A stretch of DNA of 64,000 nt, taken from contig PABK01000060.1 of NCBI GenBank assembly GCA_002699145.1, forward strand, positions 62,001-126,000. Direction: 5' to 3'. This DNA is from Halioglobus sp. GTDB taxonomy: Bacteria > Pseudomonadota > Gammaproteobacteria > Pseudomonadales > Halieaceae. Positions 17,086-25,847 of the stretch are shown here, one piece after another; positions within the stretch are counted from its first letter, which is position 1; each line of letters opens with the position of its first letter. The position numbers and the translations under genes were made by a program. Below the pieces are notes generated by a model. The model saw only the letters and a list, made by a program, of their open reading frames with translations, had not been told where the DNA came from and did no database searches.

Positions 17086-18486
17086 ATGCAAAACAGACGC
17101 AAATTTCTCAGGTCCATGCTGTCGATGCCGCTGGCGCTGGCCGGTGGCTCCATGCTCAGTCCGCTGACCGTTACCCCGGCACTGGGCGCGGACGTATCGG
17201 GCTACCGCGCCCTGGTATGCGTGTTCCTGTTCGGCGGCATGGATTGCCACGATACCGTGCTGCCCTACGACCAGGCGTCCTACGACAGCTACGCGCAGAT
17301 CCGCGCCTCGCTGCTGCAGTCCTACGCGGCGCTGCCCGGCGGCTCGACGCGCACCCGCGACAGCCTGCTCGAACTCGATCCCGCCACGCCCAGCGCCGAC
17401 GGGCGTCGCTTCGCGCTGCCGCCGGAGCTGGCCGGCCTGCACAGCCTGTTCGAACAGGGGCGCGCGGCCATCGTGGGCAATGTCGGGCCGCTGCTGGAAC
17501 CGACCCAGCGCGCCGCTTTTCTCGACGGCACTGCCGCCCTGCCGGCGCGCCTGTTCTCGCACAACGACCAGCAGTCCACCTGGATGTCCTTCGCCCCGGA
17601 GGGTTCGCAGCTGGGCTGGGGCGGCCTGTTCAGCGATGCGGCGGTGCAGGCCGGCGCCAACACCCAGAGTATCTTTTCCCAGGTTTCCCTGGCCGGCAAC
17701 GCCGTGTTCCTCACCGGGAACCAGGTGTCGCCCTACCAGATCAGCGCCGACGGTGTGCCGAGCATCCTGCTCATCGACGCCGCCGGGGACCGCCTGTCGC
17801 CCCAGGCGCAGGCCGCCATGCGCGACCATTTCGCCGCTACCGCCAGCGCGCCATTCAACCTGTTCGAGCGCGACTTCGTCGATCTCAGCCGGGTCTCGCT
17901 GGACGCCAACGACACCCTGGAGGCCGCCCTGGCGTCCGCCACGACGGTGACGACACCGTTTCCCGCCAGTGCGCTGGGCGCGCAACTGGCCGCGGTGGCG
18001 CGCACCATCGCCGTGCGCGAGACCCTGGGCGCTGGTCGCCAGGTGTTCTTCGTTGCCCAGGGCGGCTTTGACACCCACTCCGCCCAGGCCCAGGACCTGC
18101 CCGGCCTGCAGCAGGGTATCGGCGACGCGATCGCCGCGTTCTACGCGGCCACCGAGGAGCTGGGCGTGGCCGAACAGGTGACCACTTTCACCGCCGCGGA
18201 CTTCGGCCGCACACTCACCGTCAATGGCGACGGTACGGACCACGGCTGGGGTGGTCACCACTTTGTCGTTGGCGGCGCGGTGCGTGGCGGCGATATCTAC
18301 GGCGATATACCCGTGGCGGAACTGGGCCATGCCCAGGACGCCGGCAACGGCCGGCTCATCCCCACCACCGCGGTGGAACAGTTCGCCGCGCCACTGGGCA
18401 GCTGGTTCGGGCTCGACGCGGGGGAACTGGCCGGCGCGCTGCCCGGCCTGGGGGCCTTCGGTGCGCCAGCCCTGGATTTCATCTGA
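17086..18486 (+). CDS. DUF1501 family protein with Tat-type signal
   Basis: This 466-residue protein is of the DUF1501 family, related to the sulfatase/alkaline phosphatase-like fold. Its N-terminus NRRKFLRSMLSMPLALAGG is a twin-arginine-type export signal ending near ALGA. Conserved stretches include LVCVFLFGGMDCHDT, VAQGGFDTHSAQ (FDTH) and GTDHGWGGHHFVVGG near the C-terminus, which carry the His/Asp residues typical of the family. It probably acts folded in the periplasm together with the DUF1800 partner. The biochemical activity is not established. Confidence 0.9.
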   Translation: MQNRRKFLRSMLSMPLALAGGSMLSPLTVTPALGADVSGYRALVCVFLFGGMDCHDTVLPYDQASYDSYAQIRASLLQSYAALPGGSTRTRDSLLELDPATPSADGRRFALPPELAGLHSLFEQGRAAIVGNVGPLLEPTQRAAFLDGTAALPARLFSHNDQQSTWMSFAPEGSQLGWGGLFSDAAVQAGANTQSIFSQVSLAGNAVFLTGNQVSPYQISADGVPSILLIDAAGDRLSPQAQAAMRDHFAATASAPFNLFERDFVDLSRVSLDANDTLEAALASATTVTTPFPASALGAQLAAVARTIAVRETLGAGRQVFFVAQGGFDTHSAQAQDLPGLQQGIGDAIAAFYAATEELGVAEQVTTFTAADFGRTLTVNGDGTDHGWGGHHFVVGGAVRGGDIYGDIPVAELGHAQDAGNGRLIPTTAVEQFAAPLGSWFGLDAGELAGALPGLGAFGAPALDFI

Positions 18487-18559
18487 GCCCGCCACAGGCT
18501 CCGCAGCGGGCGGCAGCGGTGCTGGCGGGACGCTACAATGCAAGTCCCCGCACAGGAGA

Positions 18560-19081
18560 ATGCCCAAGTTGCCAGCCCTGCTCGAGGAACTGCGCGACCA
18601 GCACCAGCGCGCCCACGGCTGGTCCCTGGCCTGTTGCGCCTGGCAGCAGGACCTGGCCGAGGACGTGCTGCAGGAAGCCTACCTGCGCGTGCTCGACGGT
18701 CGGGCGACGTTCTCCGGCGGGTCGGCGCTGACCACCTGGTTCTACGCCGTCATTCGGCGTGTGGCGAGTGAACAGCGCCGGGGAGCGGCGCGCCGCGCGG
18801 CGCTCAACCTGCGCCTGGTCACGGAAGAGCCGGCGTCGACCGCGGCGGAGGACGCCGCCGGCGCCCTGTCGGTTGAGGCGCGGGCAGACTCGCTGCGCGC
18901 GGCACTGCTGCAGCTGTCAGAGCGCCAGCGCGAGGTGCTGCACCTGGTTTTTTACGCCGAGTTCACCCTGGAGGAGGCCGCCCAGACCCTGGATATCACG
19001 GTGGGTTCGGCGCGCACTCATTATCACCGCGGCAAGCGGCGCCTGGCTGAATTGCTGCAACTGGAACAGGACGATGACTGA
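18560..19081 (+). CDS. ECF-type RNA polymerase sigma factor
   Basis: This 173-residue sigma factor has a region 2 (QDLAEDVLQEAYLRVLDG, then LTTWFYAVIRRVASEQRR) and a region 4 (LSERQREVLHLVFYAEFTLE, then ITVGSARTHYHRGKRRL), and it lacks regions 1 and 3, so it is an ECF sigma. The AGGAG ribosome site lies only one base from the ATG at 18560. The TTG at 18569 has better spacing and may be the true start. A TACAAT -10-like hexamer lies at 18534-18539. The next gene overlaps its end by 8 bases, which is typical of sigma/anti-sigma translational coupling. Confidence 0.88.
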   Translation: MPKLPALLEELRDQHQRAHGWSLACCAWQQDLAEDVLQEAYLRVLDGRATFSGGSALTTWFYAVIRRVASEQRRGAARRAALNLRLVTEEPASTAAEDAAGALSVEARADSLRAALLQLSERQREVLHLVFYAEFTLEEAAQTLDITVGSARTHYHRGKRRLAELLQLEQDDD

Positions 19082-19454
19082 CTTGCCCGACAAGCCCACG
19101 GCCCTGGAGCGAGCCCTGGCCGCCCGTTTTCAACACCAGCGCGAACAGGAGGCGGCGCACGCGCCGCCCTTTCCCCGGCAAGAGTTGTCGGCGCAGCCGG
19201 TGCCCTCGCCACCCGCGGCGCGGCGCGCGGCGCCCGGAGCCGCGGCGGCGCTGGCGGCGGCCATCCTGGTCGCCCTGCTGTTCCTGCCCGAGCGCGAGGC
19301 GCCGGACGTCGTCTACCTTGAGGTGATCGGCGCCAGCGCCATGCTGACCGACGGCCTGCTCGAGGTCTCCGCCGGGGTGCTGCCCGAAAACGGGTCGCTA
19401 CCGCACCTGTACCATGTCGAAACGGGTCCCGCGAGCCCCGGGCAATTCAACTGA
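19074..19454 (+). CDS. Small single-pass membrane protein, probable anti-sigma factor
   Basis: This 126-residue protein has a charged N-terminal cytoplasmic segment (about 1-60), one membrane helix (AAALAAAILVALLFLP, about 60-76) and a short periplasmic tail. It overlaps the ECF sigma gene by 8 bases and precedes a Spy/CpxP-like periplasmic gene. The topology and position fit a membrane anti-sigma factor, though no ZAS zinc motif is visible. The assignment is from context, not from family recognition. Confidence 0.6.
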   Translation: MTDLPDKPTALERALAARFQHQREQEAAHAPPFPRQELSAQPVPSPPAARRAAPGAAAALAAAILVALLFLPEREAPDVVYLEVIGASAMLTDGLLEVSAGVLPENGSLPHLYHVETGPASPGQFN

Positions 19455-19471
19455 CAATGAGGGAATTGCGC

Positions 19472-19921
19472 ATGTATACCGTGAGAATCACTCTGGCCCT
19501 CCTGCTGCTGGCAGTCGGGAGCGGTGTCCTGGCCCAGGGGGTGAGCGGGCAGGATGCCCGTCCAAATCACCGCGAGGTGCTGGCCATGGGCCTGTACCCG
19601 CCGGACATCATCATGCGGCACCAGCAAACCCTGGGTATCACCGATGTCCAGCGCGGCAGGATGCTGAAGCTGGTGCGCGCCTTCCAGGACGAGGTCGCCG
19701 AGCTGCAGTGGAACCTGCAGAGCGAACAGCAGTTGTTGCGACAGTCGCTGGTGCAGGACGAGGTGGACGCCCAGGCGGTCCTGCCGCGGGTGGAGCGTGT
19801 GCTGCAGATGGAGAGCGAGTTCAAGCTGGCGCATTTCAGGCTGCTCATCGCCGTCAAGAACGAACTGAGCCAGGAGCAGATTGCGATGATCAAGCGGCGC
19901 CTGTCGCAACGGCGCAAGTGA
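19472..19921 (+). CDS. Periplasmic Spy/CpxP/CnrX-like helical protein
   Basis: This 149-residue exported protein has a clear signal peptide (ITLALLLLAVGSGVLAQ). The mature part is long-helix sequence with the pattern of the Spy/CpxP/heavy-metal sensor group: PDIIMRHQQTLGITDVQRGR near the start and LSQEQIAMIKRRL at the end, each resembling the LTxxQ repeat. Such proteins are periplasmic chaperones or metal sensors, and CnrX-type members hold an anti-sigma complex. GAGGGA supports the ATG at 19472, 17 bases after the anti-sigma-like gene. It probably senses the stress that frees the ECF sigma. Confidence 0.75.
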   Translation: MYTVRITLALLLLAVGSGVLAQGVSGQDARPNHREVLAMGLYPPDIIMRHQQTLGITDVQRGRMLKLVRAFQDEVAELQWNLQSEQQLLRQSLVQDEVDAQAVLPRVERVLQMESEFKLAHFRLLIAVKNELSQEQIAMIKRRLSQRRK

Positions 19922-19931
19922 GCGCAGGACG

Positions 19932-20555
19932 ATGCAGCTGAACAGGCAGAAACTGTTGCAAGCCGAAGCGCGCTTTCTCGCGCGCTACCCGGGCGGGTTC
20001 GAGGACCCAGGGCTGGCGGCCGTCAGAAAAAAACACAACGTCGACAGGCTGGTGGATTTCGCGCGCGACAACCTGGGCAGAGGCTGCTTCAACCGCCCCG
20101 CCCAGGTGGCCGACAGTGTGCTCAAACTGGTCAGCCGCTCGTCCATGGTGTCCCGCTTCGAGAAACCGCGCTTGCGCGACTTTATCGCCTGCCTCAACAG
20201 CAGGGAGAAGGAGGCATTCGCCCTGGCCATGGAGAAGCGTCTGTACGGGCGCAGCAAAAAACAGGGCTTCGACGAACTGGTGGGGATGTTGCAACCCTTC
20301 GGGTTGGCGAAGTGGTCCGTGGTGTCGGCGGTGCCGTTCTACCTGGCACCGCAGGCCGAGGCTTTCGTCAAGCCGACCACTGCCAAAGGCATCATTGCCA
20401 ACCTGGAGGTGCAGGGCCTGGAATACCTGCCGACGCCGACCTGGGCGTTTTACCAGGGTTACCGCCGCCTGTTGCGCGAGGTTCGCGCGACGATCTCGCC
20501 GGCCTTGTCGCCCAACTACGCGGCGCTGACCGGTTTCCTGATGAGTAGTTTCTAG
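19932..20555 (+). CDS. Conserved-looking protein of unknown function
   Basis: I do not recognise this 207-residue protein. It has no signal peptide or strong membrane segment. It is basic and helical in the first half (KLLQAEARFLARYPGGFEDP, KLVSRSSMVSRFEKPRLRDF) and ends in YAALTGFLMSSF. It starts 10 bases after the Spy-like gene and is the last gene of the sigma operon, so it is probably expressed with it. A short AGGA lies just before the ATG. Confidence 0.7.
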   Translation: MQLNRQKLLQAEARFLARYPGGFEDPGLAAVRKKHNVDRLVDFARDNLGRGCFNRPAQVADSVLKLVSRSSMVSRFEKPRLRDFIACLNSREKEAFALAMEKRLYGRSKKQGFDELVGMLQPFGLAKWSVVSAVPFYLAPQAEAFVKPTTAKGIIANLEVQGLEYLPTPTWAFYQGYRRLLREVRATISPALSPNYAALTGFLMSSF

Positions 20556-20561
20556 GGGTCG

Positions 20562-23500
20562 CTACCCGCCCTGGTCGGAGTGCAGCTCGCGCACGCGGAT
20601 ATTGCGGTACCACACCGGGTCGCCGTGGTCCTGCAGCACGATGTAGCCCTCGTCGGCCTTGCCGAAGCGTGGCATGTCGGCGAACTTGCTCGCCGCAACC
20701 AGTTCGTTCCAGTGCGGCGAGCCGCGGGTCACCTCCACCACCTTGACGCCATTCAGCCAGTGCTCGATGCGGTTGTCCTGTATGCGCAGCAGCACCTCGT
20801 TCCACTGTCCCGGCGGGCGCACTGTCTCGGGGTCGGCGGCGATGAGGTCGTAGAGGTCGCCGGCGCGGTGGGTCTCGATCTGGCCGTCGCGGTGCCCCTC
20901 GTTGTGCAGCACCTGCATCTCGATGCCGGTCAGCCACGGCGTCTTTTCCGTCTCGTCCGCCACCAGGTAGAAAATGCCGCTGTTTCCGCCCTCGGAAATT
21001 TTCCATTCCAGGCTCAGTTCGAAGTCGCGAAATTTCTTGCGGTGGTAGATCAGGTCGCTGCTGCCGCCGCCGAAGACGGCGCTTTTGACCAGGTCCCACA
21101 TGGGGATGGCGCCGTCCTGCAGCAGCGCGAGGCTGCCGTCCTGCACTGTCCACTTGCGCACGTCGTCGACGTCGCCGCCGTAGTTGCGCCAGCCGTCCAG
21201 GCTGTGGCCGTCGAACAGCGGTTGCCAGCCGTCGCCTGCGGGGGTCGCCGCGGCGGCGCTGACGGGGGCGCCGCGGGTGACCTGCGCGCCACCGGGGATC
21301 GCGTTGAGGGTGTACCAGGACTCCGCCGTCCACAGCGCGCGACCCTCGTCATCGCGCAGCCGCTCGTCCAGGCGCAGGTAGACGATGTAGCCCGCGCGCA
21401 GGCCGGGAATGCGCGCGCTGATGCGGCGCCGGTCCGCGGACAAGGTCAGTGCGCTGGGCAGCAGCGTCGCCTCGTCGTATTTCGGGCCGCCGTACTGTTC
21501 GTTGGGATGGTAGAACCACTGCTTGACCAGCAGGTCCGACGGCGACAGCTCGATGTCCTGCGCCAGCGGCTGCGTCAGCTCCAGCTCGAAGCCGTCGGCT
21601 TGCGCGCGCACGGCGAGTATCTCGAAGGCGTTGTTGCCGCTAAAGCGCATGCGCTCCAGGCCATACCAGGGCTTGCCGTACTCGCCCCAGTTCGGCGGGT
21701 TGCCCGTCTCGCCGATGTAGATGGCGCCATCAGGGCCGCGCTCCAGGCGATTGACGGAACCCTGGAAGCCGGCGCTGAAGTGGAACACGGCGCCCTGTTC
21801 GCGGCCATCCACGGTCTCCAGGAACACGCGCTTGATGCCGCCGTTGTAGACATCGCCGTGAATCAACTGTCCGACGTACGGCGCCTCGACCAGTTCCAGC
21901 GGTTGCGTGGGCGAGTTGCCCACCTCGTCCTGGGGCAGCCACACCGCCGGGGGCGCCTCTTGCAAGGCCATGACGCCCTCGTTGGGGACGGCGCGGGAGC
22001 CGTAGAAGTCGCCCTCGCGCACGCGCACCAGCTTGCTGGCCGGCAGCCAGTCGCCCTGGTTGTCGGTCACGTAGATGCCGCCGTCGCGGGCGAAGCTGAT
22101 GCCGTTGGGTGTGCGGAAGCCGGAGGCGTAGACACTGGTATTGCCCTGGGTGTCGGCGCGCAACAGTTTGCCCTGGGTCGGCAACTGCTCCGGGCAGCTC
22201 GCGCCCCCGGGCAGCACGCAGATGGACAACAGGAAATAGAAGGCGTCGTCGCGATGCAGCAGGCCGAAGGCGAAGGAGTGGAAGTTGGCGTTGCTCGGCC
22301 AGTCGTACGAGACCGCGGCATAGCGGTCGATGACACCGTCGCCGTCGCGGTCGATGAGCTCGGTCAGCTCCTGTTTCTGCATGACGAAGATGCGCTCGTC
22401 GACCACGGTCAGGCCCAGGGGCTCGTGCAGGCCCTCGGCGATGCGCCGTACGCGCGTCTCGGCGGGGGCGTCTGTGTCAATCAGGTAGACCGCGCCGTCC
22501 AGGTCCCAGCTGGCCAGCGCCAGGGTGCCGTCGTCGAGGAAATCCATGCCGCCAACCTTGGGCTCGAAGCCCCGCGGCGCGACATTGTCCAGCGCAAAGG
22601 ACGGGTGCGGATCTGCCAGCCGCGGCAGGATGTCGTACTCCAGGGTGGCCGTGTAGGGCTTGCCCTGGGGATCCAGGGGCGGGTCGCGTTCCTGCTCCGG
22701 CTCGCCGATGCTGAGTATATAGACGACCGCGTCGCGGGCGTCCTGCTCTGACATCTGCGGGTGGGGCGGCATGGGCACCTGGCCCCAGGTGCCGACGCTG
22801 CCCTCGAGCACGCTGCGCGTGAGGGCCTGCACCACCTCGTCCTGGATCTTGCCGCGGAACTTGCCCGACACCTGGGTCCAGGCCGGGCCCGCCACGCGGT
22901 GCGTTTCCGCGTGGCAACCCAGGCAGTCGCTGCCGGCGATGACCGCGGCGCCGTGCTCGAGTTCGCCGGCCTCGGCGTCGCGGCCGCGCCTGGGCCCCTC
23001 GATCGGCGTGATGGGCGTCGTCCCGGCCAGGGTGATATCGATATTGCCCGACGCCAGGTAGCGCCTGCCGCCGCCGTCGCGAAAACCGGCGACCAGGCTC
23101 GGGTCGTCCTGGCTGAAGCTGCGCCGGAAGATGCGCTCTTCACCCTGCTGCACCAGTTCGGGCTCCTCGGTCAGCACCAGGTTGTGCTCACCGGCGTTCA
23201 GCGCGAAGCGCATCTGCGCACTGGCGCGTCCCGGGCCGTAGTCGTGTCCCAGCCAGCTGACCGTCGCGGGGAGTTCGCGGCCATCCACCTCGATGAACCA
23301 GCGTGTGTCCGCCTCGTCGCGCAGGTACCACTCGCCCCGGCTGGAAGGCTGCGGGCCGTGCTGGTAGTTGTAGGCCGCTCCCTCGAACAGCACCTCCCCG
23401 TCCCAGACCTGGTACAGCGACAGGCTTTCGGTGCGGTAGGCCGCCCAGAGGCCGGGCGCCAGGGCGAATTTGATCATGCGCGGGTGCCCGTCGAGGTTGC

Positions 23501-23768
23501 CGCGCACCACCCAGGGTGCGTGGCCGCGCCCGGGCACCGCTTCGCGGCCGTAGGACGGGTCCGCGGCGTTGTCCTCGTCCACGCCGTAGATCTCCGCCTT
23601 AATGACCGAGTACACCGCCGCCAGGCCATCGCGGCGGCCCAGGTCGACCAGGAAAGCGAGGTCTGAGCGCGACACCATCTTGGTCTGCACGGCAATGCCC
23701 ACCACCAGCGCCACTACCAGGGCGAGGGTGAGCGCAACTGCGAGCAGGGTCAGTGTGATTCTTTTCAT
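20562..23768 (-). CDS. Membrane-anchored cytochrome c / beta-propeller / DUF1080 fusion protein
   Basis: This is a 1068-residue periplasm-facing protein. One N-terminal membrane helix (LLAVALTLALVVALVVGIAV) anchors it. A beta-rich domain of about 230 residues follows, then a mono-heme cytochrome c domain with CLGCH near residue 281 and a later Met region (PMPPHPQMSEQDARDAVVYI). A propeller of the PQQ/sorbosone-dehydrogenase or PVC-type class comes next (about 390-800). The C-terminal DUF1080 domain (3-keto-disaccharide hydrolase / LamG-like fold) starts near 846 (PLFDGHSLDGWRNYGG). The arrangement suggests oxidation or cleavage of a carbohydrate with electrons passed to the heme, which is inference. 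It converges on the sigma operon with a 6-base gap. Confidence 0.85.
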   Translation of the reverse strand: MKRITLTLLAVALTLALVVALVVGIAVQTKMVSRSDLAFLVDLGRRDGLAAVYSVIKAEIYGVDEDNAADPSYGREAVPGRGHAPWVVRGNLDGHPRMIKFALAPGLWAAYRTESLSLYQVWDGEVLFEGAAYNYQHGPQPSSRGEWYLRDEADTRWFIEVDGRELPATVSWLGHDYGPGRASAQMRFALNAGEHNLVLTEEPELVQQGEERIFRRSFSQDDPSLVAGFRDGGGRRYLASGNIDITLAGTTPITPIEGPRRGRDAEAGELEHGAAVIAGSDCLGCHAETHRVAGPAWTQVSGKFRGKIQDEVVQALTRSVLEGSVGTWGQVPMPPHPQMSEQDARDAVVYILSIGEPEQERDPPLDPQGKPYTATLEYDILPRLADPHPSFALDNVAPRGFEPKVGGMDFLDDGTLALASWDLDGAVYLIDTDAPAETRVRRIAEGLHEPLGLTVVDERIFVMQKQELTELIDRDGDGVIDRYAAVSYDWPSNANFHSFAFGLLHRDDAFYFLLSICVLPGGASCPEQLPTQGKLLRADTQGNTSVYASGFRTPNGISFARDGGIYVTDNQGDWLPASKLVRVREGDFYGSRAVPNEGVMALQEAPPAVWLPQDEVGNSPTQPLELVEAPYVGQLIHGDVYNGGIKRVFLETVDGREQGAVFHFSAGFQGSVNRLERGPDGAIYIGETGNPPNWGEYGKPWYGLERMRFSGNNAFEILAVRAQADGFELELTQPLAQDIELSPSDLLVKQWFYHPNEQYGGPKYDEATLLPSALTLSADRRRISARIPGLRAGYIVYLRLDERLRDDEGRALWTAESWYTLNAIPGGAQVTRGAPVSAAAATPAGDGWQPLFDGHSLDGWRNYGGDVDDVRKWTVQDGSLALLQDGAIPMWDLVKSAVFGGGSSDLIYHRKKFRDFELSLEWKISEGGNSGIFYLVADETEKTPWLTGIEMQVLHNEGHRDGQIETHRAGDLYDLIAADPETVRPPGQWNEVLLRIQDNRIEHWLNGVKVVEVTRGSPHWNELVAASKFADMPRFGKADEGYIVLQDHGDPVWYRNIRVRELHSDQGG

Positions 23769-23917
23769 GGGCTACCCTGGTAAAAAGTTAGGGGTCGCTA
23801 TGATATACGACCTCATTAGGCGCGCAAGCGCCGCGGTTTTTATTGCAAGACGCTTGACCTATGATACTGGACCCCAGTACTGATTGTCGCCGACCGGGCG
23901 CGCCGAGGAATCCGTGC

Positions 23918-24895
23918 ATGACCACGCTGTTCTATGAAGAAGACGCCGACCCGTGCGCGCTCGATGGGCAGAGCCTGGCCATTGTCGGTTACGGCAACCA
24001 GGGGCGTCCCTGGGCACTGAACCTGCGCGATTCCGGCCTGGACCCGCGGGTCTGTGTGCGCAACGACGAGAGCAGGGCGCAGGCCGCCGCCGATGGCTTC
24101 GTCGTGGGCGACATAGCCGACGCGGATGCGGCGGACGTGGTCTGCCTGCTCGTCCCCGATGACGCCATTCCGCAGCTCGGCCTGGCGCGGCGCGAGGGCG
24201 CGCTGACCATCATTGCCAGCGGCTACAGCTACGCCTTCGGGCGCTACGATCCGCGCGGCGACCAGGCCATGATCGCGCCGCGTATGCTCGGCCCGGAAGT
24301 CCGCAACTGCTACACCCAGGGCGGCGGCTTCATCACCGCCCTGGGTATACAGCGGGACGCCAGCGGCACCGCACTGGCGCGCACCCTGGCCGTCGCCCGC
24401 GCGCTGGGCGGGCTGCGCGAGGGCGCCATCGAGATGACGCCGCACCAGGAAGCCTTGCTGGACCTGGCGGTGGAGCAGGTGTTGTCGCCGGCGCTGACCC
24501 ACGTCAACGGCAGTTTCGTCGCCACCCTGCTGGAACACGGTATCCCGCTGGAGGCGATTCTCACCGAGCTGTTCCTGTCCGGCGAGGTGGAGCGCAACTA
24601 CGGCCTGTTGCGCACCGAGGGTTTCGTCGCCCAGCTGGAGCACCACTCCCCGGCCAGTCAGTACGGCCAGTTGTCCCGCCGCGGTCGCTACGACAGCCTG
24701 GATGTCGGCGCGGTGATGAAGGAGATTGTCGCGGACATCGCCAGCGGCAGGTTCGCCGACGAATGGGATGCCGAAGCGGCGTCGGGTTACGCGCGCCTGC
24801 GGGAGCTGAAAGAGGAACACGCCGGGGAAATGGTCAAGGCGCTGGAAGACGATCTCATGCGCAAGCTGGGCCCCGGCGCCAGCCCGCGCGGCTGA
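23918..24895 (+). CDS. Ketol-acid reductoisomerase-like NADP-dependent protein
   Basis: This 325-residue protein resembles class I ketol-acid reductoisomerase. The nucleotide site is VGYGNQGRPWALNLRDSGLD, very close to the KARI pattern GYGsQGhAhAlNLrDSG. The DxxxE metal-ligand pair appears as LLDLAVEQVL, and SPASQYG parallels the SnTAeyG motif. However, the catalytic His segment FaHG is replaced by IASGYSYAFG, and PKGPG by PRMLGPE, so normal isomeroreductase activity is doubtful. It may reduce another 2-keto acid. GAGGAA supports the ATG at 23918. A BASS transporter gene follows 7 bases later. Confidence 0.78.
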   Translation: MTTLFYEEDADPCALDGQSLAIVGYGNQGRPWALNLRDSGLDPRVCVRNDESRAQAAADGFVVGDIADADAADVVCLLVPDDAIPQLGLARREGALTIIASGYSYAFGRYDPRGDQAMIAPRMLGPEVRNCYTQGGGFITALGIQRDASGTALARTLAVARALGGLREGAIEMTPHQEALLDLAVEQVLSPALTHVNGSFVATLLEHGIPLEAILTELFLSGEVERNYGLLRTEGFVAQLEHHSPASQYGQLSRRGRYDSLDVGAVMKEIVADIASGRFADEWDAEAASGYARLRELKEEHAGEMVKALEDDLMRKLGPGASPRG

Positions 24896-24902
24896 CCGGC
24901 CC

Positions 24903-25847
24903 GTGCTCGAGGCCATTTTCGACAGTTACGCCAGCTACGAGTATATCCTCGCCTCCTCGCAGTTATTCCTGGCCATGCTCGGTATGGGCGCCCTGCTCAC
25001 GCCGCAGGATTTCCTGCTGGAGCTGCGCAATCCCAGGGGGCTGGTAACGGGCCTGGCATTCCAGTGGGCGCTGGTGCCGCTGATCGCGCTGGGCCTGGGG
25101 GCGATCATGCCGATACCGGCGGGCATCGCGGTCGGCCTGATCCTGATCGCGGCGGTGCCAGGGGGTACGCTGTCCAACATTCTCACGCTGTTCGGTCGCG
25201 GCAACATCGCGTTGTCTATTTCACTGACGTCCATCACCACGGTCGCCGCCCTGGTCACCACGCCACTGCTGCTGCAGTTGCTGATATCCCAGTACCTGCC
25301 TCAGGGGTTCCGCATGCCGGCCGGTCGCCTGGCCCTGGATATCTTCGTCACGCTGGTGGTGCCGCTGGCCATCGGCATGCTCGTGCGCCAGCACGCCAAC
25401 GTGGTGCTCTGCGCCAACTTTTCCAAGTGGGTGATCCGCGTGAGCCTGTCGCTGATCGTGATTATGGCGGTGGGCGCCGGCGGCAGTGGGCGGCTGGACG
25501 CCAATGCCTACGGTAGCGCGGGCGTGGTGAGCCTGGTGCTGTTCTGCCTGGCGGTACAGGGCAGCGCGTTGCTGGTGTGCCGCCTCGGCGGGATGAAAGC
25601 CGTGGACAGCCTCGCCGTTATCATCGAGGTGGGCTTTCGCAATATGTCGCTGGCGGTGGCGGTCAAGGCGGTGGTTTTTCCCGCCCAGGCCGGCGTGCTG
25701 GACCCGCTCGGCGACGCGGTGTTGTTCACAGCCTTGCTGTACGGCGGGGTAAGCCTGTTCATGAGCCTGCCGGCCGTGTTGATCAATCGGCGCCTGACCC
25801 CCGCGTCGCCGGCGCCGGCGACAGCCGGGCAGGCGACTAGCGCGTGA
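24903..25847 (+). CDS. Bile acid:sodium symporter (BASS) family transporter
   Basis: This 314-residue inner-membrane protein has about nine or ten helices, of the SBF/BASS family. Landmarks are LAMLGMGALLTPQDF in helix 2, AAVPGGTLSNILTLFGRGN (the crossover motif with the conserved GG-SN), SLTSITTVAALVTTPLLLQL, and EVGFRNMSLAVAV in the second repeat. BASS members import organic anions, including 2-ketopantoate and pyruvate, with sodium. The GTG start at 24903 has no strong ribosome site, and translation may be coupled to the KARI-like gene that ends 7 bases before. The pairing suggests a 2-keto or 2-hydroxy acid substrate (inference). Its end overlaps the convergent acyltransferase by 11 bases. 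Confidence 0.88.
   Translation: MLEAIFDSYASYEYILASSQLFLAMLGMGALLTPQDFLLELRNPRGLVTGLAFQWALVPLIALGLGAIMPIPAGIAVGLILIAAVPGGTLSNILTLFGRGNIALSISLTSITTVAALVTTPLLLQLLISQYLPQGFRMPAGRLALDIFVTLVVPLAIGMLVRQHANVVLCANFSKWVIRVSLSLIVIMAVGAGGSGRLDANAYGSAGVVSLVLFCLAVQGSALLVCRLGGMKAVDSLAVIIEVGFRNMSLAVAVKAVVFPAQAGVLDPLGDAVLFTALLYGGVSLFMSLPAVLINRRLTPASPAPATAGQATSA

Noticed and set aside
15307-18567. 1086-codon open frame on the minus strand across the DUF1800/DUF1501 genes
   Set aside because: It is antisense to two clear families, and its translation is rich in Arg, Gly, His and Gln with no domain. Long antisense frames are expected at this GC content.
20580-22751. 723-codon plus-strand frame opposite the cytochrome-propeller gene
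   Set aside because: Antisense to a well supported gene. It has no domain and no ribosome site.
23819-23840. GGCGC-GCAA-GCGCC hairpin followed by GTTTTT as a terminator
   Set aside because: It lies in a divergent promoter region with no gene ending toward it, and the stem is only 5 bases.
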